Assembly: GCA_028277515.1 (NCBI GenBank)
Contig: JANQGC010000037.1
Location: 1-11,669 of the forward strand
Reading direction: 5' to 3'
Source: Anaerolineae bacterium
Lineage (GTDB): Bacteria > Chloroflexota > Anaerolineae > Promineifilales > Promineifilaceae
Length of the DNA stretch: 11,669 nt
This document shows positions 1 to 6,032 of the stretch, piece by piece. The translations under genes and the position numbers were made by a program. The notes under the pieces were generated by a model. The model did no database searches, was not told where the DNA came from, and saw only the letters and a list, made by a program, of their open reading frames with translations. Positions within the stretch are counted from its first letter, which is position 1; the number at the start of each line of letters is the position of its first letter.

Positions 1-66
1 GGCTGCCCATGTAGTAGCCCCCCCGTGGCTGCCCATTAGTAAGGGTAGCCCCCCGTGGCTGCCCAT
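1..66. repeat. Direct repeat of 22-23 bp at the left edge
   Basis: GGCTGCCCAT occurs at 1-10, 27-36 and 57-66. The last two copies belong to a longer unit, GTAGCC(C)CCCGTGGCTGCCCAT, at 14-36 and 45-66, which differ by one C in the C run. The array is cut by the window edge, so its true length is unknown. On the + strand frame 2 stays open from the edge to a TAG at 68-70 and would end in a repeated PPWLPI peptide, so this could be the 3' end of an upstream gene. I cannot tell that from a non-coding repeat. Confidence 0.6.
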
Positions 67-80
67 ATAGGAGAAACCAT

Positions 81-338
81 ATGCCCAAAAACCTGCGACT
101 CAGTAAACACCGCTACGACATCCCCATGCACCAACACAAGCTGTTCGAGCAAATGACACTCGCCATATCGACTATAATCAATCATATGCCCACCTGCGGC
201 TGCGGCCGCTACTACCTGGACCGCAAGCGCCCCGATCCCACCTGTCACCTGCACGCCTGGCTAACCAATACTGAAATCCAATTCATCAAAAACATTCACG
301 CCGAAGCCGCATTATTCAAAAAGGAAGCTTCACAATGA
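81..338 (+). CDS. Small Cys/His-rich protein of unknown function
   Basis: This is an 85-residue protein I do not recognise. An AGGAGA ribosome binding site at 69-74, 6 nt before the ATG, supports both the start and the gene. It is basic in its first 20 residues. A compact cluster of possible metal ligands lies in the middle: C39-x-C41, then C55-H56-x-H58. The spacing would suit a single zinc-binding knuckle, but no named zinc finger is evident. The last third (about 60-84) is probably helical. No signal peptide or membrane segment is visible. It precedes a tail-fibre-like gene on the same strand, separated by a heptad repeat, so it may belong to a phage-derived or accessory cassette; that link is inference. 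Confidence 0.6.
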   Translation: MPKNLRLSKHRYDIPMHQHKLFEQMTLAISTIINHMPTCGCGRYYLDRKRPDPTCHLHAWLTNTEIQFIKNIHAEAALFKKEASQ

Positions 339-339
339 A

Positions 340-399
340 CAGTAATCAGTAAAACAGTAATCAGTCCACTGTCCACTGTCCACTGTCCACTGATAACTG
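340..399. repeat. CAGT/ACTG heptad repeat array, upstream copy
   Basis: CAGT begins at 340, 347, 355 and 362; ACTG then begins at 368, 375, 382, 389 and 396. The period is 7 bp apart from one 8-bp step. The core is four perfect copies of GTCCACT at 364-391. Because CAGT and ACTG are reverse complements, the left half can pair with the right half as a hairpin. The array starts 2 bp after the stop of the preceding gene and ends before the GAGG ribosome site of the next. Similar heptad repeats are known between genes in cyanobacteria. Confidence 0.8.
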
Positions 400-412
400 A
401 AAAGAGGACCCA

Positions 413-1054
413 ATGAGCAGAAGACGTAAACGACGCCGCCCCTTCCCCACCGGCCGCCGCGGACCCGGTGATGACGACACCATCATCTACAAAATATCCG
501 GCGACGATCTATTTGTCGGTGGGGAGACGGTGTTCATCAGCGCCGAGGGCATCCAGGTTGTGGCATCGCTGTCGGGAAACTATGAGGACCAGAATGGTTA
601 TACATTTGTTGACGATGACGGCATTGATATAGGTGGCCTGTATGGGCGGGATGATGCCGGGCAAAATGTCATCGGGTTACGAGCAGCAGATCCGCCGGGG
701 AATGGGGATGATGTTTTGCTGCAACTTATTGCCGAGGCAGATGCAGGGGGATCGGCCGCAGCGCGGGTGAGCATCGCCGCCGAGCGGGATGGGGAATCGG
801 GCGGCACATACATTACCGTGGCTAAAGATAATAACAGTAGCGAGATCGACATCATCGCTATGGATAGCTTGAACGGCCGTGTGCGCATTTCACCCAAAAT
901 CAATTTGCTGGGCGCTTCATTGGAGCTTTGTGATGTTTATATCAAATCCACCTATTTCATTATCAAGTTCAACGATGGTGGCACAACCCGCTACAAATAT
1001 TTAGATTTGTCGGGAACGGGCACGGGTTGGGTGCATAGTACGACGGAACCGTGA
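413..1054 (+). CDS. Phage tail/fibre-like structural protein, putative
   Basis: This is a 213-residue protein with a GAGG ribosome site at 404-407, 5 nt before the ATG. Residues 1-18 are strongly basic (a run of Arg/Lys, then PFPTGRRGPG), followed by DDD. The rest is rich in Gly, Asp, Thr and short beta-strand patterns, without signal peptide or membrane segment. The C-terminal stretch, with RYKYLDLSGTGTGW followed by HSTTEP, resembles the ends of phage tail-fibre or minor structural proteins that I recall, but this is pattern memory and not a domain match. Heptad repeat arrays lie directly on both sides, ending 13 bp before the start and beginning 1 bp after the stop. It could instead be a cellular beta-rich surface protein, although no export signal is visible. 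Confidence 0.6.
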   Translation: MSRRRKRRRPFPTGRRGPGDDDTIIYKISGDDLFVGGETVFISAEGIQVVASLSGNYEDQNGYTFVDDDGIDIGGLYGRDDAGQNVIGLRAADPPGNGDDVLLQLIAEADAGGSAAARVSIAAERDGESGGTYITVAKDNNSSEIDIIAMDSLNGRVRISPKINLLGASLELCDVYIKSTYFIIKFNDGGTTRYKYLDLSGTGTGWVHSTTEP

Positions 1055-1055
1055 G

Positions 1056-1118
1056 CAGTGGGCAGTGGGCAGTGGACAGTGAAAACTGAATACTGATTAC
1101 TGTCGACTGACTACTGAG
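1056..1118. repeat. CAGT/ACTG heptad repeat array, downstream copy
   Basis: Nine uninterrupted heptads run from 1056 to 1118: CAGTGGG twice, CAGTGGA, CAGTGAA, AACTGAA, TACTGAT, TACTGTC, GACTGAC and TACTGAG. The first four carry CAGT and the last five carry ACTG, so the array is a quasi-palindrome. Its left half is the near reverse complement of the GTCCACT array at 364-392. The gene at 413-1054 is therefore bracketed by inverted copies of the same repeat type. The array begins 1 bp after that gene's stop codon. Confidence 0.8.
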
Positions 1119-1136
1119 AACCCGCCACTTTAAACA

Positions 1137-1508
1137 ATGTCTGAAGAATTTTTAAGAGCACTGGAAGAAATATTAAAGGCTGACGATGTGCCGCAGGAGA
1201 CGATTAATAAAATCGCAATTGCCCTGGCGCTGGATGCACAGAATAATTTGAGCCGCTATAAGGTGGAATCGGCGGTCGCGCTGTCGGAAATCAGGGCGTT
1301 GATCCAGGCGCAGTCGGATAATATTGACAAGTTGACGGCCGTCGTTCAGCGGCAGGAAACATATATGCAGACCCATCCCACGCTGCTCTACATGATTCGC
1401 TTCCGCACCAAAGAGACGATAACTGTAATTTTGTTTGTTTTTCTGTTGCTATCCGTTTTATGGGTGCCGGAGGTTCGCCGGCCCATGTTGGCGTTCTTAG
1501 GATTTTAG
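1137..1508 (+). CDS. Coiled-coil protein with C-terminal membrane anchor
   Basis: This is a 123-residue protein of unknown function. Residues 1-75 are mostly helical and charged, with a heptad-like pattern (for example SEIRALIQAQSDNIDKL at about 50-66) suggesting a coiled coil. Residues about 94-110 form one strongly hydrophobic helix, followed by a short basic tail. The topology is a tail-anchored membrane protein with a cytoplasmic helical part. No clear Shine-Dalgarno sequence precedes the ATG; the 18 bp after the heptad array are AT-rich. Size and layout recall small phage lysis-accessory or tail-associated membrane proteins, which would fit the preceding fibre-like gene, but nothing specific identifies it. 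It points towards the propeller gene, with a strong hairpin between the two. Confidence 0.65.
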   Translation: MSEEFLRALEEILKADDVPQETINKIAIALALDAQNNLSRYKVESAVALSEIRALIQAQSDNIDKLTAVVQRQETYMQTHPTLLYMIRFRTKETITVILFVFLLLSVLWVPEVRRPMLAFLGF

Positions 1509-1546
1509 TGGCGTGTTTTGGGGTGTGTTGGAAAATCGGGACAGTG

Positions 1547-1588
1547 GGGGCAGCACAATGCAAATTCAAAATTTCGTTGTGCTGCCCC
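1547..1588. terminator. Bidirectional terminator-like hairpin between convergent genes
   Basis: A perfect 12-bp stem pairs GGGGCAGCACAA (1547-1558) with TTGTGCTGCCCC (1577-1588). The 18-nt loop contains a further AAATT/AATTT pairing. It lies between the + gene ending at 1508 and the - gene ending at 1634. No T tract follows on either strand, so it is not a classical intrinsic terminator. It may protect 3' ends or act with other factors. Confidence 0.5.
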
Positions 1589-1633
1589 GTCTGCTTGCTT
1601 TGATCACGATTCAGGCAATTTGTTTTCCGGCTG

Positions 1634-3364
1634 TCATCTGTTTATCAATGGCAAGTAGAGGGTAAAGCCGGCTGGGTTGGGTGTAGGCGGTGGTGTCACG
1701 GTACCGGTTGGTGTTGGTGATGCGGTCGGAGTGGCTGTTGGAGTGGCTTCTATGACCTGGATGGTTACATCCGCCGGATTTGAAAGCAACTGACCTTCAT
1801 CGTGCAGCAGGACATAGGAAAATATATCGCTGCCCAGGAAACCTTCATTCGGTATATAGGTGAAAGAACCATCCTGATTCAGCGTTAGCTGGCCATGCAA
1901 CGGGGATTCGGCAAGGAAACTGATTAATTCTTCCTGGTCGATGTCGGAATCATTTTTGATCACCCCATCTTCGGCCGAAACGACCAGCGCGGTGTTCATA
2001 CTGGTGCTGTATTGGTCGGGGACGGCGATGGGCTTATTGTTGACGGCCGCCGGGGCGCAGACAATGCCCACCCTGTCCCGGCCGCAAATCGCCGGCAAAC
2101 CCTCTTGATTGACATCAATAAGGTGCAGCGTAGACCACATGCTTTCATTTTCTTTCCATCCTTCATCATTGCTAAAACCGTACTGCCAATTATTGTAATC
2201 AATGAACTCACTGCCTGATGAGAGCATGCAAACCAGCCCATCAATGTGCCGCCCACAAATGTCATCCAAGCCATCTATATTGATATCAGCGAAGCGGATG
2301 GTTTTCCAATAAGAAGGATCACTGCTCCATGACGGGTCTCCGTAATGAAAAGTCCAGAAGTCCACTGGTGCGAATGATTGGCCATCGGATAGCCCGCAGG
2401 CCATTCCGGCTCCGCCGCGGCCGCAGATATCAGCCTTGCCGTCGCCGTTTAGATCGGGATATTGGATGGTGGCCCAATAAGATTCATCGTTGTTCCAGCC
2501 GCTCGTATCAGTAAAGCTATTATCCCAGTAAGTGACAGGCAAGAAATCAGAACCGGTGGATAGACCACAGAGAATACCTAATCCGCCGCGGCCGCAGATG
2601 TCATCCCTACCGTCGCCGTTGATGTCCACATATTGGATCGTGCCCCAATAGGATGGATCGCTGTTCCAACCATTGGCGTTGCTGAAGCTGGTGTCCCAAT
2701 AAACGCTGTCGGTAAAGGTTGTGCCTGTGGAGAGCGAGCAGCGGATGCCGCCGGCGTCGCGGCCGCAAAGGTCCTGCGCGCCATCTCCATTGAGATCCGG
2801 GTAACGGATGGTCGACCAATAAGATGGGTCGGCGTTCCATTCCTGGGCGTCAGTGAAGTGACCGGTTTCCCAGGGCGTTAAGGGGCCGAAGGCAGTGCCC
2901 GATGAGATAGCGCAGTAGATGCCCTTTCCGGTGCGCATGCAGATGTCCGCTTTTTCATCGCCGGTCACATCCGGATATTTGATGGTGCGCCAGACCGTTT
3001 CATCGGTTAGTAACGCCCCTGCAAAATCGGTGAGCCAGGGCTGGATATCGTTGAATGATGTTTCATCTGAAATACCGCAGACGATTTTTTCGCCGGCCAT
3101 GCTGCAGATGTCATCACGGCTGTCGGAGTTCAGGTCGGGAAAGCGAATGGATGACCACATCTTTTCATTTTCGTTCCAACCATTCTCGTTGCTGAACTCT
3201 GTGCTCCAGGTGGTCAAGGGATGGAAACGGGATAGTTCTTCAGCCTGGGCAGCGGCAGGTTTGGGGCCAGTGCTGACGGCCGATAATGTGCTAATAAGAG
3301 CCAGGATGACGATCAAAATTATCCCGCCCATTTTCATATTGTTTAAACTGCTGTTTTTGTTCAT
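1634..3364 (-). CDS. Secreted seven-repeat beta-propeller (FG-GAP/VCBS type) with Ig-like domain
   Basis: This is a 576-residue exported protein. The start at 3364 was chosen because AGGAGA lies 6 nt upstream and a signal peptide follows directly (hydrophobic 13-30, likely cleavage after AQA at 39-41); the frame is open further upstream. Seven repeats of 55-58 residues begin at W53, W110, W165, W223, W280, W337 and W393. Each carries a calcium-type D-x-N-x-D-G-like loop and a C-x8-C pair (87/96, 142/151, 200/209, 257/266, 314/323, 370/379, 427/436). Seven repeats suit one seven-bladed propeller, as in integrin alpha-like FG-GAP folds. Residues about 444-538 form a cadherin/Big_9-type Ig-like domain (HGQLTLNQDGSFTYIPNEGF). 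A Pro/Thr linker at 541-563 leads to a terminal FTLYLPLINR. The role is probably extracellular binding or adhesion; the ligand is unknown. Confidence 0.9.
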   Translation of the reverse strand: MNKNSSLNNMKMGGIILIVILALISTLSAVSTGPKPAAAQAEELSRFHPLTTWSTEFSNENGWNENEKMWSSIRFPDLNSDSRDDICSMAGEKIVCGISDETSFNDIQPWLTDFAGALLTDETVWRTIKYPDVTGDEKADICMRTGKGIYCAISSGTAFGPLTPWETGHFTDAQEWNADPSYWSTIRYPDLNGDGAQDLCGRDAGGIRCSLSTGTTFTDSVYWDTSFSNANGWNSDPSYWGTIQYVDINGDGRDDICGRGGLGILCGLSTGSDFLPVTYWDNSFTDTSGWNNDESYWATIQYPDLNGDGKADICGRGGAGMACGLSDGQSFAPVDFWTFHYGDPSWSSDPSYWKTIRFADINIDGLDDICGRHIDGLVCMLSSGSEFIDYNNWQYGFSNDEGWKENESMWSTLHLIDVNQEGLPAICGRDRVGIVCAPAAVNNKPIAVPDQYSTSMNTALVVSAEDGVIKNDSDIDQEELISFLAESPLHGQLTLNQDGSFTYIPNEGFLGSDIFSYVLLHDEGQLLSNPADVTIQVIEATPTATPTASPTPTGTVTPPPTPNPAGFTLYLPLINR

Positions 3365-3370
3365 TTTATT

Positions 3371-3376
3371 TCTCCT
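3371..3376 (-). promoter_or_regulatory. Shine-Dalgarno site fixing the propeller start
   Basis: The - strand reads AGGAGA here, 6 nt before the ATG at 3364. No comparable site precedes the upstream in-frame ATG at 3451, whose extra 29 residues would sit in front of a normal signal peptide. The same AGGAGA precedes the gene at 81. Confidence 0.7.
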
Positions 3377-3591
3377 ATACATCTTGCCAGGGCAAGCCAA
3401 ATGGTGAGGACCAGCAGCCCATGAGGGTGAAGGCGCTCCAATTGTTTGCATTCGGCCGGTCGGTTTGTTGGTTTCCTGCCTGCTCGCCGTCAGAAAAAGG
3501 GAAAACGATGGGTTTCAAACAAATCCTGAACGGCTGGGGGTGTTCGGGTAGGGCATTGTTGTTATGATGCATTGACTTATCCTCACGAAAA

Positions 3592-3676
3592 CTAAAATGT
3601 TATTGATGATTTACATTTTAGAGATGGGGTGCGAATAAAATGCGAAAAATTGTAAAACAAACAGGAATGTTTGTTT
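3592..3676. other. Two AT-rich inverted repeats upstream of the propeller gene
   Basis: CTAAAATGT (3592-3600) pairs with ACATTTTAG (3613-3621) around a 12-nt loop. AAACAAACA (3655-3663) pairs with TGTTTGTTT (3668-3676) around GGAA and is followed by CTTTTT on the + strand. Both lie 230-310 bp upstream of the propeller start, in a stretch without a convincing gene. They could be operators or weak terminators. I see no clear -35/-10 pair for the propeller gene. Confidence 0.4.
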
Positions 3677-3761
3677 CTTTTTATGCAATGGGATATTGAG
3701 GATTCAAGAGAGTGCTGCCATTTAGGCAATCCCCAGAGGGGCCGCTGATTGAGATAATAGC

Positions 3762-3890
3762 TACCCGACAGTTTAGAAATGGGACGCGGACAAGAGCGGA
3801 TTTTCGCCGATAAAAAATAAATAATTCAGCGTCATCAGCGTAAATCAGCGTCCCATAAATCTTCTCTTCGTAAAAGTGTCGGGTTACTAG
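3762..3890. repeat. Nested inverted repeat with TCAGCGT units, about 129 bp
   Basis: The outer arms are ACCCGACA (3763-3770) and TGTCGGGT (3877-3884). The inner arms are ATGGGACGC (3779-3787) and GCGTCCCAT (3848-3856). Within them TCAGCGT recurs at 3826, 3835 and 3845. This matches a dispersed class of GCGTCC/AATCAGCGT-like intergenic repeats that I have seen in many environmental bacterial genomes. It lies 48 bp beyond the exonuclease stop and could end that transcript. The whole stretch 3452-3937 holds no supported gene; the short - frame at 3375-3572 overlaps the propeller leader and looks accidental. Confidence 0.7.
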
Positions 3891-3937
3891 ATTGAGATAC
3901 AGTGGCAGACGATAAGAGGGGCTAAGAAGAGTGGATA

Positions 3938-4495
3938 TTACAGATTCTTCTCAATGGCGCGGATGAGGGCGGCGGTCATTTGGGCATCAGCCAGGGCGTC
4001 ATGGGTGTTGGCCACGCGTACTTTCTGCTGGCGGCATGCTTTTTCTAACTTTTGCCAGCGATAGCCGCCGTAGCGGTAGTTTCGTTCCCCGTAATATTGC
4101 GCATAGGCTTTCATCACGCAGGGCCAGTTTCCGGTTTTTAGCCAGCGGAACCGGTTCTGGGCCTGGGCAGCTTTGATGGATTGACGCAGAACACGGGTGT
4201 CGTAATCGGCGTTGTAGATGGCGACCAGACTGTTTTCCAGCAGGTCTTGCAGTTGGGGGGCGAGTTCGTTTATGCCGGGGGCGTTTTTTACGTCAGGCCA
4301 GGAGAGGCCATGAACACGCTGGGCGTCGGGCCAGCGGCGCGCTTTGGACGGCCGAACAAGAGAATTAAGCAGTTCTTCACCATCAAGGTTGACGATAGCG
4401 ATCTGCAGGATCTCGGCCTGGTTGTCCATGCCGGTGGTTTCGGTGTCCAGGATGAGAGCGTTGGATCGGCGTAATTTTTGGATGAATGTTTTCAT
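3938..4495 (-). CDS. DEDDh-family 3'-5' exonuclease
   Basis: This is a 185-residue protein of the RNase T/DnaQ exonuclease superfamily, which removes nucleotides from 3' ends using two metal ions. All five signature residues are visible: D17 and E19 in LILDTETTG, D99 in YNADYDTRVL, and H165 and D170 in THDALADAQMTA. The length matches a bare catalytic domain without polymerase, helicase or BRCT parts, so it may act alone in DNA repair or RNA processing. The ATG at 4495 has no recognisable Shine-Dalgarno site, and a double hairpin begins only 4 bp upstream of it, which could limit translation. The upstream co-directional amidohydrolase is 129 bp away and functionally unrelated. Family assignment is secure; substrate is unknown. 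Confidence 0.92.
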   Translation of the reverse strand: MKTFIQKLRRSNALILDTETTGMDNQAEILQIAIVNLDGEELLNSLVRPSKARRWPDAQRVHGLSWPDVKNAPGINELAPQLQDLLENSLVAIYNADYDTRVLRQSIKAAQAQNRFRWLKTGNWPCVMKAYAQYYGERNYRYGGYRWQKLEKACRQQKVRVANTHDALADAQMTAALIRAIEKNL

Positions 4496-4498
4496 AGT

Positions 4499-4550
4499 TG
4501 TAGAGCGATTTGCCTAAATCGCTCATCGGCACAAATTAGGCAATTTGTGC
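4499..4550. repeat. Double-hairpin element A
   Basis: The element begins TGTAG. Hairpin 1 is GAGCGATTT/AAATCGCTC (4503-4511, 4516-4524) with loop GCCT. Hairpin 2 is GCACAAATT/AATTTGTGC (4529-4537, 4542-4550) with loop AGGC. The two loops are exact reverse complements and could kiss. The closing CTACA is missing, so this copy looks degenerate on one side. It abuts the exonuclease start codon. Confidence 0.75.
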
Positions 4551-4564
4551 GTTTCATTTGAGCA

Positions 4565-4623
4565 GGTGTGTAGCGCGATTTGGTAAATCGCGCCGGCCGA
4601 TTTACCAAATCGGCCTACACACC
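4565..4623. repeat. Double-hairpin element B with outer stem
   Basis: The outer stem is GGTGTGTAG (4565-4573) with CTACACACC (4615-4623). Inside are GCGCGATTT/AAATCGCGC (4573-4581, 4585-4593; loop GGT) and GGCCGATTT/AAATCGGCC (4595-4603, 4607-4615; loop ACC). The loops are complementary, so the 59 bp can fold either as a three-way junction or as one long hairpin. It ends 2 bp from the amidohydrolase stop and may also act as its terminator. Confidence 0.85.
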
Positions 4624-4624
4624 C

Positions 4625-5866
4625 TTAGGTAATTTGTTTTACGATGCGGCCGTCTTGCATAACCAATTGTATATTACCATGATCTTCCAAAATTTGGATC
4701 TGCTTTAAGGGATCCCCTTTGCAGATGACCAGGTCGGCCAGTTTTCCTTTTTCCAGCGTGCCCAGGCGATCCTGCCAGCCCAGACATTCGGCGGCCGTTT
4801 TGCTGGAGGCGATAATCGCTTCCATAGGCGACATGCCGATTTCAACCAGCAGTCCCAGTTCACGTAAATTTTGGCCATGGGGGGTGACGGCCGAGTCGGT
4901 GCCCATAGCGATTTTGACCCCTGCTTTATAGGCGCGATGGATGCTTTCTTTGTGCACTTCTATGACCTCGCGCGATTTGCGCAGGCCATATTCGGGCATG
5001 CCCCCTTCTTCACCCGCCTCCAGGACACCGATGGGAGCAAGCAGGGTAGGCACCAGGAAGGTGCCATGTTCGAGCATCAGCTCAATCGCCTCATCATCAA
5101 GATAAATGCCGTGTTCGATGGAATGGATGCCGGCGCGCACGGCGTTTTTGACTCCTTCGGCTCCCTGGGCATGGGCCATGACTTTTTTGCCACGGTGGAA
5201 GGCGGCTTCCTGGACGATGATGTCTAATTCTTCCGGTGAAAACTGGGTATATTGCGGGTGATCGGTGGGGCTGAGCACGCCGCCGGTGGCATGAATTTTG
5301 ACCACATCAGCCCCAGCGCGCAGCATTTCGCGCACTTTTTGGCGTACACTAGCACGGCCATCGCAGCGGCCGTCAGGCAAGCCTGGGTGGCCGGGAAAGA
5401 GTGAGAATTCTGCTCCGGAAGGCATCCAACCGTCGCCATGCCCGCCGGTGGTGGTCAGAGCATTGATGCTGATCTGCATACGCGGGCCGGTGATTAGCCC
5501 GGATTCTACGGCTTGTTTCAAGCCCAAATCGGCGCCGCCGGCATCGCGCACGCTGGTCACTCCGGCGTCCAGGGTGCGGCGCATGTGGCCAATTGACTGG
5601 TAGAAGCGCAGGGAAAAAGGGGTCATGATGTCGCGGGCGATGTTGATCCCTTCAAGCAGCATATGGACATGGGTGTCGATCAGGCCAGGCAGGATGGTTC
5701 CACCCTGGGCATCAATGATCACGGCTTCCTCTGCCGGTTGGGGCACGACTTCGGCCGGACCGGCGCTGAGGATTTTGTTGTCCTCTATCAGCACGGCCGC
5801 GTTGGGAATGGGTTGGGGGGAACGGCCGTTGATCAGCGAGCCGTTATGAATCATGATTTTGCTCAT
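4625..5866 (-). CDS. Metal-dependent amidohydrolase (imidazolonepropionase/prolidase-like)
   Basis: This is a 413-residue cytosolic enzyme of the amidohydrolase superfamily, closest in style to the Xaa-Pro dipeptidase/imidazolonepropionase-related group. Family members hydrolyse C-N bonds in a TIM barrel with a binuclear metal centre. Visible ligands are H66 and H68 (DTHVHM), K190 (VVKIHATGG, probably carboxylated), H232 (MAHAQG), H252 (SIEHG) and D324 (MGTDSA). Residues about 1-60 and 375-413 form the usual flanking beta-sandwich, ending in GKLADLVI. The ATG at 5866 was chosen because AAGGAGAGG lies 5-8 nt upstream; the frame extends 18 codons further without support. No signal peptide is present, unlike some secreted relatives. 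The promoter may use the arm of the inverted repeat at 5909-5972. The substrate cannot be read from sequence. Confidence 0.92.
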   Translation of the reverse strand: MSKIMIHNGSLINGRSPQPIPNAAVLIEDNKILSAGPAEVVPQPAEEAVIIDAQGGTILPGLIDTHVHMLLEGINIARDIMTPFSLRFYQSIGHMRRTLDAGVTSVRDAGGADLGLKQAVESGLITGPRMQISINALTTTGGHGDGWMPSGAEFSLFPGHPGLPDGRCDGRASVRQKVREMLRAGADVVKIHATGGVLSPTDHPQYTQFSPEELDIIVQEAAFHRGKKVMAHAQGAEGVKNAVRAGIHSIEHGIYLDDEAIELMLEHGTFLVPTLLAPIGVLEAGEEGGMPEYGLRKSREVIEVHKESIHRAYKAGVKIAMGTDSAVTPHGQNLRELGLLVEIGMSPMEAIIASSKTAAECLGWQDRLGTLEKGKLADLVICKGDPLKQIQILEDHGNIQLVMQDGRIVKQIT

Positions 5867-5870
5867 GCAC

Positions 5871-5880
5871 CTCTCCTTTA
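5871..5880 (-). promoter_or_regulatory. Strong Shine-Dalgarno site of the amidohydrolase
   Basis: The - strand reads TAAAGGAGAG here, and with the next G it forms AAGGAGAGG before the ATG at 5866. It decides the start against the upstream in-frame ATG at 5920. Confidence 0.75.
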
Positions 5881-5890
5881 GACTACTGTT

Positions 5891-5920
5891 ACAATAATTA
5901 TTTGCACAGAAATTTGACAA
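5891..5920 (-). promoter_or_regulatory. Candidate sigma70-type promoter of the amidohydrolase
   Basis: On the - strand TTGTCA (5920-5915) is followed after 18 bp by TATTGT (5896-5891), with the ribosome site 10 bp further on. The -35 matches the consensus at 5 of 6 positions and the -10 at 4 of 6. The -35 is part of the left arm of the inverted repeat at 5909-5972. Confidence 0.35.
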
Positions 5921-5972
5921 CTTTTCACTTGATACATGGGCGCAAACCGGTTAATAAAGGTTGTCAAATTTC
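5909..5972. repeat. TTGWCAA inverted-repeat element P1
   Basis: The 17-bp arms are GAAATTTGACAACTTTT (5909-5925) and AAAGGTTGTCAAATTTC (5956-5972), with one mismatch and a 30-bp spacer. The spacer matches the reverse complement of the spacer of the element at 7063-7124 at 23 of 30 positions, so the two are homologous copies in opposite orientation. It lies between the amidohydrolase and the channel remnant. Confidence 0.85.
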
Positions 5973-6032
5973 AGGTAAAAAAATATTTTGACCAAAGATA
6001 TTTGAGTATTATAGATAATGGTTGGGGGATAA

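Noticed and set aside
598..903. Open - frame of 101 codons opposite the fibre-like gene
   Set aside because: No ribosome site, no motif; the + frame has a ribosome site and a natural start and stop.
340..1118. CRISPR-like array, because of evenly spaced short repeats
   Set aside because: The units are 7 bp with 3 variable bases; there are no spacers and no cas genes.
1547..1588. A classical Rho-independent terminator
   Set aside because: The stem is strong but neither strand has a T tract after it, so I keep only terminator-like.
2919..3407. Open + frame of 162 codons opposite the propeller gene
   Set aside because: It is antisense to repeats of a clearly coding gene, has no ribosome site, and its sequence is what reading the opposite strand of the repeats produces.
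3365..3451. Longer N-terminus for the propeller protein starting at 3451
   Set aside because: It would put 29 residues before a normal signal peptide and ignores the AGGAGA site that precedes the ATG at 3364.
4871..5227. Open + frame of 118 codons opposite the amidohydrolase
   Set aside because: The opposite frame carries all metal ligands of a known family; this is its shadow.
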